Assembly: GCF_013131805.1 (NCBI RefSeq)
Contig: NZ_JABJRC010000007.1
Location: 428,045-492,044, forward strand
Source of the DNA: Kribbella sandramycini
GTDB taxonomy: Bacteria > Actinomycetota > Actinomycetes > Propionibacteriales > Kribbellaceae
Direction: 5' to 3'
Length of the DNA stretch: 64,000 nt
Under the pieces are notes generated by a model. The model was not told where the DNA came from and made no database searches. It saw only the letters and a list, made by a program, of their open reading frames with translations. Each line of letters opens with the position of its first letter. Position 1 is the first letter of the stretch. Positions 1 to 8,409 of this stretch are shown here, piece by piece. Position numbers and translations under genes: made by a program.

Positions 1-618
1 TACTCCGATGTGGTCCGGAGCAACCTGAGCACGGAGGCCATTCGGCTGGCCCGCCTGCTCGTGCAGCTGATGCCCGACGAGCCAGAAGCCGCCGGGTTGC
101 TCGCGCTGATGCTCTTCCACGACGCCCGCCGCGAAACGCGGCTGGCTGCCGACGGCGCGCTCATCACCCTCGACGAACAGGACCGGACGCGCTGGGACGG
201 CGTACTGATCACCGAAGCCGAGGCACTGCTCGATCGGACGCTGCAGCTTGGGCGGCCCGGCCCATACCAGGTTCAAGCCGCCATTGCGGCCTGTCACGCG
301 ACCGCACGGACTGCAACAGACACGGACTGGCCGCAGATCGCCGCCCTGTACGCGCGACTCCCCCAGACTCCAGTGGTGGCGTTGAACCGGGTCGTCGCGA
401 TCGGCATGGCTGACGGCCCGGCTGTCGGTCTTCAGCTCCTCGAACAGCTCAGCACCGACTATTACCTGCTCCCTGCAGTCCGCGCGGACTTCCTCCGCCG
501 GTTGAGCCGTCGGGGCGAGGCCGCCGCGGCGTACCGGGAAGCTCTCGAGCTGGCCACTACCGACGGCGACCGGAAGTACCTGGCGAAACGGCTGGCCGAG
601 GTGTCTGTTCCGAGCTGA
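1..618 (+). CDS. ECF-type RNA polymerase sigma factor, C-terminal part (cut by window edge)
   Basis: The frame is open from the first base, so the gene begins outside the window and only about 205 C-terminal residues are seen. The segment with LMPDEP followed by ALMLFHDARR, and later RLPQTPVVALNRVVA, is characteristic of the long TPR-like C-terminal extension (DUF6596) of ECF42-type sigma factors. The sigma-2 and sigma-4 regions that contact promoter DNA would lie upstream. From family knowledge such genes often pair with a DGPF/YCII-domain gene, which could be just off the left edge. It stops 18 bases before the next gene on the same strand and could be co-transcribed with it. The family is clear; the promoter target is unknown. 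Confidence 0.85.
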   Translation, partial: YSDVVRSNLSTEAIRLARLLVQLMPDEPEAAGLLALMLFHDARRETRLAADGALITLDEQDRTRWDGVLITEAEALLDRTLQLGRPGPYQVQAAIAACHATARTATDTDWPQIAALYARLPQTPVVALNRVVAIGMADGPAVGLQLLEQLSTDYYLLPAVRADFLRRLSRRGEAAAAYREALELATTDGDRKYLAKRLAEVSVPS

Positions 619-636
619 CCCGTTCGTCGGTGGGGT

Positions 637-1227
637 ATGACGGATATTCAAACGACCATCGCAGCGGAGCGGACCGACCTGCTCAACCTGCTGACTGCCC
701 TGCCCGCAGCGGACTGGGACAGCCCCAGCCTCTGCGCAGGCTGGCGCGTTCGCGAAGTCGTAGCCCACATCACGATGGCCTACCGCTACTCGGGACCACG
801 TGTGCTGTTGGGGATGGCGAAGGCCGGGGGTAGTTTCAACCGGTTCGCTGATCGTGCGGCGCGTGCTGATGCTGCGGCGATGAGTACTGCCGATCTACTC
901 GACTGTCTGCGCAGCAACGTCGACAACGTCTGGAAGCCACCGGGCGGGCGCTATGAGGACGCACTGGCCCATGACGTGATCCACGGGCTCGACATCACTG
1001 TTGCGCTGGGCATCGACCGGCAGGTACCGCTCGACCGGCTGCGGCCGATCCTCGAGGGATTGCGGCCGAAACAGGCGAAGTACTTCGGTGTCGACCTGTC
1101 CAACACCGCGCTGCGCGCTTCGGACCTGGAGTGGTCCTACGGTGCCGGCGAGGTCGTCACCGGCACCGCTCAGGACTTGGTGCTGCTGATCAGCGGACGG
1201 GCCGCGTCAGCTGCGGCAGCTTCGTGA
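637..1227 (+). CDS. Maleylpyruvate isomerase / mycothiol-dependent DinB-fold family protein
   Basis: A 196-residue protein. Its N-terminal half (ERTDLLNLLTALPAADWDSP, then CAGWRVREVVAHI) matches the MDMPI/TIGR03083 DinB-like four-helix fold found in actinomycete mycothiol-dependent enzymes. The conserved AHI histidine and the later HDVIHGLDI segment (about residues 110-117) supply histidines that in this fold usually bind a divalent metal. The family conjugates mycothiol to electrophiles or isomerises maleylpyruvate; the substrate here cannot be told. ATG 637 is preceded by a GGTGGGG ribosome-site-like stretch. The 3' end overlaps the convergent serine hydrolase gene by 38 bases. Confidence 0.75.
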   Translation: MTDIQTTIAAERTDLLNLLTALPAADWDSPSLCAGWRVREVVAHITMAYRYSGPRVLLGMAKAGGSFNRFADRAARADAAAMSTADLLDCLRSNVDNVWKPPGGRYEDALAHDVIHGLDITVALGIDRQVPLDRLRPILEGLRPKQAKYFGVDLSNTALRASDLEWSYGAGEVVTGTAQDLVLLISGRAASAAAAS

Positions 1228-2791
1228 GGTCCCTGCGTACGCCGCTGGAGCGACGGGCTGCGGTCTCACGGCGGAACAGACGGCCGCCGAAGCGCAGGAA
1301 CTCCACCTGGCTGTTGGAGCCGCGAACGAAGTTGGCACGGCCGATCAGGTCCGTACCGTCCGGCAGGAACTGCTTGACGTAGTCATGCCGGTAGAAGCCC
1401 AGCTTCAGCGCGACCTCACCTTCGAACTTGGCGGCGAGCTGCCCCTTGTCGGCCACCAGCTCGAAGCCGAACTCCTCGTACTGGCCGTTGATTCCGATGC
1501 TGCCGCTCACGTACGTCCCCTCGTACTGCGCGAGCCGGTGCGGCGCTATGTCTCGTACGACGGCCCGCTGGTTGCTCACGCCCGCGAACTCGCGCAGCGC
1601 CCAGTCGTCGACACACAACTGGCTCACCAGGTCGGGACCACTCTCGGAGTTCGTCAGCACCGTGATGGCGAAGTCGCGCTTGGGCACGAGCAGGAAGCCG
1701 GAGTGGTGCCCGGTCCAGTCGCCGCCGTGCTGCACGACGATCGGGCCTTCCGCGGTCGGCCGCAGCATCCAGCCGATGCCTGCGCCGTTCAGCTCGACGA
1801 ACAGCGTGCCGCCCGGGCCGGGGTTGGACTGCATCGCCAGACGGGACCTGTCCCGCAGCAGCTGCGGCAGTGCGCGGTGGCCGAGGTGATAGCGCGCGTA
1901 GCGCAGCTGGTCGCGCGCGCTGGAGATCAGACCGCCGAACGAGTTCAGCGTGCGCGGCATCTGGTCGTACGCCGGTACGGCCACCACCTTGCCGTCAACG
2001 AAGTCGTGCCCGGTGGCCACGCTCTGCCCGGCCAGCTCGCTGTAGAAGAAGCGGCTGTGGTCCAGTCCGAGCGGGTCGATGACCAGCTCGCGCGCAGCCG
2101 CTTCGTACGTCTTCCCGGTGACGACCTCGATGATCCGGCCGGCCACTCCGATCGCTGCGTTGTTGTACGAGAAGATCTTGCCCAGCGGCGTCACCTGCGG
2201 CAGGTCGGCGAGGCTGGCGACGTACTGGGCCAGTGCGTCGTCACCTGCGCCCTTGTCGGTGAAGTCGTCGCCCAGCCACCCGGCCGAGTGGTTCAGCAGC
2301 TGCCGGACGGTGACCCGCCCGCCAACGGACGGGTCGGCGGTCCGGAAGTCTGGCAGGTACCTGCGGACCGGGTGGTCGAGATTGATCTTGCCGCGCTCGA
2401 CCAGCCGCATGATGGCCGTCGCCGTGAAGGTCTTCGACGTCGAGCCGACCCGGAACGCCGTGTCCCCGGTCACCGGCGACGGGTTGTCGACATTCGTGAC
2501 TCCGAAGCCGCGGACGTACTCCCGGCCGCGGTACCAGACGCCCAGCCCGACACCGGGGATCGCGGAGGCTGCCATCGCCGCCTCGACCTTGTCGAACAAG
2601 CGGCCGATCGCGGCCGGCTCGCGTCCGGACGCCGGCCGCGCGGCTCCGGTGGGCAACGTCGTCGGCGCCGCCGTGGCCTGGGTGGCGGTCAGGGCGGCGA
2701 CCGGCACCGCGGCGGCCGCCGCGGCGAGTACGGTCCGCCGGGACGGACCTGTGGATCGAGCCGGACTATCGGGCTGCGAGTGAGCTGACAC
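1190..2791 (-). CDS. Serine hydrolase, class C beta-lactamase/esterase family, Tat-type export signal
   Basis: A 533-residue protein. The N-terminus carries a twin-arginine-like signal (SRRTVLAAAAAAVP, residues 17-30, then an Ala-rich stretch), so export is likely. The penicillin-recognising enzyme motifs are in place: S117-T-S-K120 (SxxK nucleophile and base), Y209-N-N211 (YxN) and H355-G-G357 (HxG equivalent). The C-terminal ~110 residues form an extra domain of the type found in EstB/PBP4*-like enzymes. Known relatives are esterases, D-aminopeptidases or peptidoglycan-related enzymes, so the real substrate is open. Its promoter faces the HTH gene at 2868 across a 76-base gap holding a strong inverted repeat. 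Its tail overlaps the MDMPI gene by 38 bases. Confidence 0.85.
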   Translation of the reverse strand: MSAHSQPDSPARSTGPSRRTVLAAAAAAVPVAALTATQATAAPTTLPTGAARPASGREPAAIGRLFDKVEAAMAASAIPGVGLGVWYRGREYVRGFGVTNVDNPSPVTGDTAFRVGSTSKTFTATAIMRLVERGKINLDHPVRRYLPDFRTADPSVGGRVTVRQLLNHSAGWLGDDFTDKGAGDDALAQYVASLADLPQVTPLGKIFSYNNAAIGVAGRIIEVVTGKTYEAAARELVIDPLGLDHSRFFYSELAGQSVATGHDFVDGKVVAVPAYDQMPRTLNSFGGLISSARDQLRYARYHLGHRALPQLLRDRSRLAMQSNPGPGGTLFVELNGAGIGWMLRPTAEGPIVVQHGGDWTGHHSGFLLVPKRDFAITVLTNSESGPDLVSQLCVDDWALREFAGVSNQRAVVRDIAPHRLAQYEGTYVSGSIGINGQYEEFGFELVADKGQLAAKFEGEVALKLGFYRHDYVKQFLPDGTDLIGRANFVRGSNSQVEFLRFGGRLFRRETAARRSSGVRRDLTKLPQLTRPVR

Positions 2792-2832
2792 GGCAGTCTC
2801 CTGGATCAGTAGGCTTTGATGCCACCAAAGAT

Positions 2833-2856
2833 ATTATTTCCAGACTTGGAAACAAT
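2833..2856. promoter_or_regulatory. Inverted-repeat operator candidate in the serine hydrolase / HTH regulator divergent promoter
   Basis: Two 10-base arms, ATTATTTCCA and TGGAAACAAT, are complementary at 9 of 10 positions and separated by GACT; the inner TTTCCA/TGGAAA is perfect. A TATTAT -10-like box (2832-2837) overlaps the left arm, so a bound protein would block transcription of the regulator that starts at 2868. It is 42 bases from the divergent serine hydrolase start. Autorepression by the HTH protein is inference. Confidence 0.55.
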
Positions 2857-2867
2857 CGGGGTAGACC

Positions 2868-3401
2868 ATGACCGAACCCTCAACTCCGCTCGCCGACCTG
2901 CTGCTGCACCCGGTGCGCTGGCGGATCACTCAGCGCGCGCTCGGCCGCGAGGTGACCACCACCGACCTCAAGGCGGAGCTGCCCGACATCCCCGTCACGA
3001 CGCTCTACCGGCACGTGGCCGCGCTGATCGAGGGCGGCGTCCTGACGGTCGTCCGGGAACGGAAGATCCGCGGCACGACCGAGCGCACCCTCACCCTCGA
3101 TCAGGCCACCGGCGGCCGGCTGAGCGACGCCGAGGCGCGCGCGATGAGCCCCGACCAGCATCGCCAGGCCTTCCTGTTGCTGCTGACCGCACTGGCGGCC
3201 GACTTCGACCGCATGCTCGCCCGCGGCGACCTCGCGGACCACATCCACCAGCTCAGCTACAGCCAGCTCGCCCTGTACGTCGACGACGACGATCTCACCG
3301 AACTGCGGAACCGGATTCTGGCCGCCTTCCGCCCCTATCTCGACGAACAGCCCGGCAAACAGCGCGTCACCTGGTCGCTGTTCTCACTCCCCGATACATA
3401 G
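2868..3401 (+). CDS. Winged-helix (ArsR-like) transcriptional regulator
   Basis: A 177-residue protein. Residues 8-75 form a winged helix: LADLLLHPVRWRITQRAL, a recognition helix region around TTLYRHVAALIEGG, and a wing with basic ERKIRGTTER. The remainder is helical and probably serves dimerisation or ligand binding; there are no clustered cysteines for metal sensing. GGGG lies 7-10 bases before ATG 2868. The gene lies between a strong inverted repeat and a DHA2 efflux pump 48 bases downstream. This is the usual setting of a local repressor of drug or metabolite export, possibly also controlling the divergent serine hydrolase. The effector is unknown. Confidence 0.75.
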   Translation: MTEPSTPLADLLLHPVRWRITQRALGREVTTTDLKAELPDIPVTTLYRHVAALIEGGVLTVVRERKIRGTTERTLTLDQATGGRLSDAEARAMSPDQHRQAFLLLLTALAADFDRMLARGDLADHIHQLSYSQLALYVDDDDLTELRNRILAAFRPYLDEQPGKQRVTWSLFSLPDT

Positions 3402-3449
3402 GTCACTAGAAGATCGTCTGTTATCGAACTATCTGTTATGGTCACATCC

Positions 3450-4859
3450 ATGACGACGACCGATGCGGTACCGGCGACCGGGCGGATGCAGGCCCTGGTC
3501 GTGTTGTGCGTGATGCAGCTGATGATCATCCTCGACGGGACCGTGGTGACGGTTGCGTTGCCGACGATGCAGCAGGAGCTGGGCTTCTCGGACGCCGGGC
3601 TGGCGTGGGTGATGAACTCGTACTTGATCGCCTTCGCCGGGCTGCTCCTGCTCGCCGGGCGGCTGGGTGACCTGGTCGGCGGCCGGCAGGTGTTCATCGC
3701 CGGGCTGGGTCTGTTCACCGCCGCGTCACTGCTGTGCGGGGTTGCCGGTAGCGCCGAGCTGCTGATCGCCGGGCGGTTTCTGCAGGGCGTAGGCGGCGCA
3801 CTGGCCTCGGCAGTCATCCTCGGGATGATCGTCGGCCTCTTCCCGGCACCTGGAGAGCAGGCGCGGGCCATGGGCATCTACAGCTTCACCTCGGCCAGCG
3901 GCGCCTCGATCGGGCTCATCTTCGGCGGTGTGATCACTGAGACCGTCGGCTGGCAGTGGGCGTTCTTGATCAACGTGCCGATCGGTCTGGCCGCAGTCGG
4001 CTTCGCACTGCGCTTGCTGCGTCGTCAGCCCGGTCTCGGGCTCGGCAAGGGCGCCGACGTCCTCGGAGCCGTGCTGGTCACCGCTGGGCTGTCTGTCGCG
4101 GTCTACACGATCGTTCAGCTCGCCGAGCCGCACACCAAGCTGCCACGCACGCTGGTGCTGACCGCGGTCGCCGTCGTGTTGCTGACGGCGTTCGTACTCC
4201 GCCAGGCCCGCGCGGCCAACCCCCTCTTGTCGCTACGCGTCTTCCGCAGCCGTCAGGTGACAGTCGCGAACGTGGTGGTCATGTTGCTGTTCGCCGCCGG
4301 TTTCGGCTTCCAGTTCACCACTGCGCTCTATCTGCAGCGGGTACTCGGCTACGACTCGCTGTCGACCGGCCTCGCCTTTCTACCAGCCCCAATCCTCAAC
4401 GCGGTCATGTCGCTGTCGCTCGGGCCACGCCTGACTGTCCGGTTCGGTGCGCACCGCGTGCTGGTTGGCGGCATGGCTGCCTTCGCGCTGGCGCTGCTGT
4501 GGTTGAGCCAGGCCCCAGTGGACGGCACGTACGTCGTCAATGTCGCACCGGTGCTCGCAGTGATGGGCGCGGGGGTCGGTGTCGCCATTCCGGCCGCAAT
4601 CATGCTCGCTATGTCCGAGGCGTCCGCCGGCGAGACCGGTCTGCTCTCCGGCGTCACCAACACGGCACAGCAAGCCGGGGCCGCGGTCGGCACCGCAATA
4701 CTGGCGACGCTGGCCGCGGCGACCACGTCCGATCGACTGTCGGCCGGCGCGGGTGATCTGCCGGCGCTGCGCGACGGGTACGGCGTCGCGTGGATCTCGG
4801 CGGCCGGATTCGTTACGGCGGGCCTGCTGCTGACGGTGACGCTGCTCCGCCGGAGTTAG
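3450..4859 (+). CDS. MFS transporter, DHA2 (14-TM drug efflux) family
   Basis: A 469-residue polytopic inner-membrane protein with the DHA2 hallmarks. LDGTVVTVALPTMQ lies in TM1 (motif D1, LDxTVxNVALP type), GRLGDLVGGRQVF is the loop 2-3 motif A, GRFLQGVGGAL is in TM4, and GWQWAFLINVPIG is in TM6. Proton-driven export of hydrophobic compounds is expected. I prefer ATG 3450; ATG 3438 is in frame 12 bases upstream. Neither has a Shine-Dalgarno sequence, and TGTTATG at 3435-3441 could be an extended -10 giving a leaderless message. Two copies of TCTGTTAT (3417-3424 and 3432-3439) lie at the promoter. It is paired with the upstream HTH regulator. Confidence 0.85.
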   Translation: MTTTDAVPATGRMQALVVLCVMQLMIILDGTVVTVALPTMQQELGFSDAGLAWVMNSYLIAFAGLLLLAGRLGDLVGGRQVFIAGLGLFTAASLLCGVAGSAELLIAGRFLQGVGGALASAVILGMIVGLFPAPGEQARAMGIYSFTSASGASIGLIFGGVITETVGWQWAFLINVPIGLAAVGFALRLLRRQPGLGLGKGADVLGAVLVTAGLSVAVYTIVQLAEPHTKLPRTLVLTAVAVVLLTAFVLRQARAANPLLSLRVFRSRQVTVANVVVMLLFAAGFGFQFTTALYLQRVLGYDSLSTGLAFLPAPILNAVMSLSLGPRLTVRFGAHRVLVGGMAAFALALLWLSQAPVDGTYVVNVAPVLAVMGAGVGVAIPAAIMLAMSEASAGETGLLSGVTNTAQQAGAAVGTAILATLAAATTSDRLSAGAGDLPALRDGYGVAWISAAGFVTAGLLLTVTLLRRS

Positions 4860-4869
4860 TCTGTCGGCC

Positions 4870-5490
4870 GTGAGTAGAACACGGAACCCGGACCGGCTGA
4901 TCCTGTTCACCGACGCCGTCGTGGCGATCGCGATCACGCTGCTGATCCTGCCGCTGGTCGAGGTCGTCACCGAGTCCCGGGCCGAGGGGCTGACGGCGCT
5001 CGAGGTGATCACCGACCACAAGCCGCAGATCTTCTCGTTCCTGCTCAGCTTCGCCGTGATCGCGAACTTCTGGCTGGCGCATCATCGGGTCTTCGAGCAC
5101 GTCCGCGCGTACAACCCGGTGATCCTGCGGGTGAACCTGCTGTGGCTGCTCGCGATCGTCATCCTGCCGTTCCCGACCGAGATCGTCGGCGCCTACAAGG
5201 CCGACCAGTTCACCGCCGGCTTCTACGCCGGAGCGATCCTGTTGCTCAGCTCCTGTCAAACCGCACTCGCCTGGTTGATCAAAGGCCACCGCGAGCTCGA
5301 GAACCCGGAGGACCCGGTCAGCACGCGTGAGCTGCGAAACAGCATCGTGCTGACCGGGCTGACCCTGCTCGCCTTCCTGCTGGCGGCATTCGTGCCGGGT
5401 GTGACCTTCTACGCGTTGCTGCTGCTTCTGCTGTCACCCGTGCTGATGCGGGTGCTCGACCGAGTGAGCCCGGTCCAGAAGTCGCAGTGA
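4870..5490 (+). CDS. TMEM175-family potassium channel-like membrane protein (DUF1211)
   Basis: A 206-residue protein with six hydrophobic segments, the size of one bacterial TMEM175 repeat. The signature in TM1 is R9-x3-F13-T-D15 followed by AVVAIAITLLIL, matching the family RxxxFSD motif with T for S. Prokaryotic TMEM175 proteins are tetrameric K+-permeable channels whose gate is formed by TM1 hydrophobic residues. GTG 4870 lies 7 bases after a TAGTCT -10-like box (4857-4862), suggesting a leaderless message separate from the MFS gene that ends 10 bases upstream. Its last 82 bases overlap the convergent carboxylesterase gene. Confidence 0.8.
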   Translation: MSRTRNPDRLILFTDAVVAIAITLLILPLVEVVTESRAEGLTALEVITDHKPQIFSFLLSFAVIANFWLAHHRVFEHVRAYNPVILRVNLLWLLAIVILPFPTEIVGAYKADQFTAGFYAGAILLLSSCQTALAWLIKGHRELENPEDPVSTRELRNSIVLTGLTLLAFLLAAFVPGVTFYALLLLLLSPVLMRVLDRVSPVQKSQ

Positions 5491-6989
5491 TGCTCCTGAC
5501 TCAGGTCAACCGGCCGGATACCGGTCTGGTCGGTCGGAGCCAGTGAGAGGCCTTTCGGTGCGCTCGGCAACCACTGTGGGCGGCCGGGGCCGTTCGGATC
5601 ACCAGTGCGGGCGAACGCCGTCCAGTAGTCGATCATCTGGTCGGACAGGCGTTGCTGCGTCGCCGTGAGCGGGAAGTCCAGACCACCGAGGCGGAACAGG
5701 TACGGCAACTCGACTGCGTGCGCTGCGCCCTGACCGGGCTGGCTGAGCGGCGAGTGCTGGTCGGCGAACTCGTACGCGTACACCGGCACCTTGCGCGCCG
5801 CCTGCCTGCTGCTGGCAACCTGAGTGCACGACCAGATCCGGTCCGTGGTGACTGCCGCCCAGGCAGCAGCCGGTGACTCGTACCGGTCGAGTGGGTACTC
5901 CCGCAGCACCTTCGCCGCCTGCTTGGCACCGACCATGTCGGTAACCAGCTTCGGGTAGTCCTTGATCTCCCCGAACGCTGCCAGCCACGGAGTCGCCTCA
6001 TTCTGGTTGTTCCCCGAGATCATCGGCACCCGGTGGAACAGCCCGGCCCGTAACGCCTTCGCAGGACTCAACGGCAGTACGGCGCCGCCGTACCCGCTCT
6101 GAGTGAACTGCTTGGTCTCAGCAAGCAGTACGTCGGACTTCGTCGCGCGGAGGCAGTCAAGGGTGGATTGGCCGGGTTTGCAGGCCAGCTCAGGTCGCTT
6201 GGCGGCCGCCCACTCCTTACCGTCGGTCTCGACTTGCCGAACCGGATGCCAGAAGGAGTCGGCCGCCTGACCCGGGTACTGGCTGTTGGCCGGCCAGTCG
6301 AAGGCACACGAGCCGCTCTGCATGACCGCCTTGCTGAACAGGCCTGCCGAGGCCGGTGCGGTCAGTTGCGCGCAGACACTCATGCCACCGGCAGACTCCC
6401 CCGCGATCGTCACGTTGCGCGGGTCACCGCCGAAGGCGCGCGCATTGCGCTGCACCCAGCGCAGTGCGGCCTGCTGATCCTGCAGTCCGAAGGTGCCGGA
6501 ACCAGGCAGGCCCGGGTAGCCGAAGAAGCCGTAGATGCCCAGCCGGTAGTTCACTGTGACCACGACGACGTCGCCGCGGCTGGCCAGCTTGGACGCCTCG
6601 TAGCTGTTACCGGCCCCCTCGAAGAAGCCGCCGCCGGGGAACCAGACGAACACTGCGCGGGGTTTGGCCGACTGCGCTGCCGGTGTGGTGACGTTGAGGT
6701 ACAGACAGTCCTCGTCACTGGATCCCTTGGGCACTTCCGAGTTTGGTTGCTGTGGCCACGGGTTGCCGAGCTTCGACGCACGGACGCCGTCCCACGGCCG
6801 CACCGGCTGCGGAGCCTGCCACCGGAGATGTCCGACCGGCGGAGCGGCATACGGGATGCCGTCGTAAACGCGGGCCTGGCCAACGGTTTTGGCCTGCACC
6901 TGACCGGCGTCCGTCTGTACGACGTCCGGGCGTGGGGCGCTTCCGGGGATCAGCAACGGCAGTACTGCGAATGCTGTCAGGATCTTCAT
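5409..6989 (-). CDS. Secreted type B carboxylesterase
   Basis: About 526 residues with an N-terminal hydrophobic signal peptide (residues 1-18). Carboxylesterase B landmarks: EDCLYLNV (93-100), the oxyanion-hole GGGFFEG region (119-125), and the nucleophile elbow G-E-S199-A-G-G. The likely catalytic His lies in AAHAVELPY and the acid in NNQNEATPW. Substrate could be short-chain or polyester; it cannot be narrowed. I start at ATG 6989, with GAGG about 9 bases upstream; an in-frame TTG lies 6 bases earlier. The 3' end overlaps the TMEM175 gene by 82 bases, unusually long for a tail-to-tail pair. Confidence 0.85.
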   Translation of the reverse strand: MKILTAFAVLPLLIPGSAPRPDVVQTDAGQVQAKTVGQARVYDGIPYAAPPVGHLRWQAPQPVRPWDGVRASKLGNPWPQQPNSEVPKGSSDEDCLYLNVTTPAAQSAKPRAVFVWFPGGGFFEGAGNSYEASKLASRGDVVVVTVNYRLGIYGFFGYPGLPGSGTFGLQDQQAALRWVQRNARAFGGDPRNVTIAGESAGGMSVCAQLTAPASAGLFSKAVMQSGSCAFDWPANSQYPGQAADSFWHPVRQVETDGKEWAAAKRPELACKPGQSTLDCLRATKSDVLLAETKQFTQSGYGGAVLPLSPAKALRAGLFHRVPMISGNNQNEATPWLAAFGEIKDYPKLVTDMVGAKQAAKVLREYPLDRYESPAAAWAAVTTDRIWSCTQVASSRQAARKVPVYAYEFADQHSPLSQPGQGAAHAVELPYLFRLGGLDFPLTATQQRLSDQMIDYWTAFARTGDPNGPGRPQWLPSAPKGLSLAPTDQTGIRPVDLSQEHHCDFWTGLTRSSTRISTGDSRSSSNA

Positions 6990-7059
6990 ACCCAACAGCC
7001 TCGGCCGGTCCGGTCCGCCACAGCTTCGGCCGGACGGTCAGGCCACCACCACCTTTGGT

Positions 7060-7815
7060 CTAACTACGACGCCGCAACAGGTAGGTGTCCATGATCCAGC
7101 CCTTGCGGTCGCGCGCCTCGGCCCGAGCCTTCTCGATCTCCGGTGCGACCTCACTGACCGGCCCGGCGATCAGAAGCTCGTCCGGCGTCCCGAGGTAGGC
7201 GCCCCAATAGATGTCGGCATCCTGGTCGGTGTGTGCGCTGAAAGCGGTCTGCGCGTCCAGCATGACGACGACGTCGTCCACACCGTCCGGCCAGGCCTGA
7301 GCCAACCGGCGTCCGGTGGTGATCTGGACCGGGCGGCCGACCTGGTTCAGCGGGATCCGATGCCGGGCGGCGAGCGTCGAGACGCTGCTGATGCCTGGAA
7401 TGACCTCTACCGCGAAGGACTGCGCACCGCGGGCCAGGATGTCGTCGAGGATCGCCAGCGTGCTGTCGTAGAGCGACGGGTCGCCCCACACCAGGAAAGC
7501 GCCGACCTCGTCCGCACCGAGGTTCGCCGCGATCAGCTCCGCGCAAACGTCGGCCCGGCGCCGCCGCCAGTCATCGACCGCCTCGACGTACGCCGACGTC
7601 GTCCGGTCCCGCTCGGGGTCGCGGCCGACCACTACCCGATGCTGACCGCTGGCGTGCCGGCTCAGGATCTCCGTCCGCAGGTCGACCAGCTCCTGCTTGA
7701 CGTCGCCTTTGTCGAGGACGAAGAACACATCTGCCCGGCCGAGCGCCTTGACGGCCTGCAGCGTGACCTGGTCCGGATCACCGGCCCCGATCCCGATCAC
7801 CACGATCTCCCGCAT
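7060..7815 (-). CDS. cobF: Precorrin-6A synthase (deacetylating), CobF
   Basis: A 251-residue SAM-dependent tetrapyrrole methylase. IGIGAGDPDQVTLQAV at the N-terminus is the glycine-rich SAM-binding loop and VWGDPSLYDSTL is the second family motif. The length and the C-terminal extension (VEVIPGISSVSTLA, then TGRRLAQAWP) fit CobF, which methylates precorrin-5 at C1 and releases the C20-derived acetate in the aerobic B12 pathway. It lies 31 bases downstream of marR on the same strand, so the two are probably one transcript, divergent from cobG-cobH-cobIJ. Stand-alone placement away from the other cob genes' strand is unusual. Confidence 0.9.
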   Translation of the reverse strand: MREIVVIGIGAGDPDQVTLQAVKALGRADVFFVLDKGDVKQELVDLRTEILSRHASGQHRVVVGRDPERDRTTSAYVEAVDDWRRRRADVCAELIAANLGADEVGAFLVWGDPSLYDSTLAILDDILARGAQSFAVEVIPGISSVSTLAARHRIPLNQVGRPVQITTGRRLAQAWPDGVDDVVVMLDAQTAFSAHTDQDADIYWGAYLGTPDELLIAGPVSEVAPEIEKARAEARDRKGWIMDTYLLRRRS

Positions 7816-7846
7816 GCGCGGCAGCCTATGTCACCGGGCCGCGGAG

Positions 7847-8323
7847 TCAGCCGGCCCGCTGCCGCCCACGGCGTACGGGCTGCGCCTCGACCGGCGTGGC
7901 CAGGTGGCCGTCGACGAGCGTCTCGAGCGCGGCCACGAACGGGCCTTGCTGGTCTGCAGTGAGGGCCGCCAGCGTCTCCCGGTGCACGCGGTCGACGATC
8001 GCCTGCCCCTCCCGCGCCAGCTTCGCACCGGCTTCGGTCACCGAGACGATCCGGGCCCGCCGGTCGGTGGCCGAGGGCTTGCGCTCGGCGTACCCCGCCT
8101 TCTCCAGCGCGTCGACGGTGACCACCATCGTGGTCTTGTCCAGGTACGACAGCTCAGCGAGCTGGATCTGCGTCCGCTCCGCTTCCAGCGCATGGCCGAG
8201 CACGCACTGCATCCGTGTGGTCAACCCGATCTCGGCCAGTGCGGCATGTAGCTGAGTCTCCAGGACATGCCCTGCGTGGTTCAGGTAGCCGGTGAGATCA
8301 GGAACCGCTCGCGTACTCGCCAT
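7847..8323 (-). CDS. MarR-family transcriptional regulator
   Basis: 158 residues with the MarR winged-helix order: helix 1-2 (LNHAGHVLETQLHAALAEIG), recognition area (LAELSYLDKTTMVVTVDALEKAGY), then wing R-K-P-S-A-T-D-R-R-A-R, the canonical DxRAR motif. It should bind DNA as a dimer and respond to a small ligand. I start at ATG 8323 rather than the longer frame to 8362, because the extra N-terminus is encoded by a repeated DNA dyad (8340-8380). TATCCT at 8330-8335 would place the transcript start on the ATG (leaderless). Downstream partner is cobF; the divergent neighbour is cobG. Control of both cob units is inference from position. Confidence 0.8.
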   Translation of the reverse strand: MASTRAVPDLTGYLNHAGHVLETQLHAALAEIGLTTRMQCVLGHALEAERTQIQLAELSYLDKTTMVVTVDALEKAGYAERKPSATDRRARIVSVTEAGAKLAREGQAIVDRVHRETLAALTADQQGPFVAALETLVDGHLATPVEAQPVRRGRQRAG

Positions 8324-8339
8324 CTTTCGAGGATAGCGC

Positions 8340-8380
8340 GGGATCATCCCGCACCGGATCATCCCGCGTCAGATCATCGC
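8340..8380. promoter_or_regulatory. Three 15-bp-spaced GATCATC dyads between marR-cobF and cobG
   Basis: Three copies of an 11-base near-palindrome begin at 8340, 8355 and 8370: GGGATCATCCC (perfect around the central C), CGGATCATCCC (one arm mismatch) and CAGATCATCGC (weakest). The 15-base phase is constant. The first lies in the spacer of the proposed marR promoter (-10 TATCCT, 8330-8335). The third lies near the -35 of the proposed cobG promoter (-10 TAGCAT, 8398-8403). This is a likely cooperative binding array for the MarR protein; that assignment is inference. Confidence 0.55.
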
Positions 8381-8409
8381 CCCCCGCGCGCTGGACGTAG
8401 CATCGGCGT

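Noticed and set aside
1385..2788. 467-codon plus-strand frame opposite the first serine hydrolase
   Set aside because: The minus-strand gene has SxxK, YxN and HxG motifs and a signal peptide; the opposite frame has none.
8324..8409. Cobalamin riboswitch before cobG or marR-cobF
   Set aside because: The gap is only 86 bases and lacks the B12-box (GCCACTG-type) and the surrounding conserved helices.
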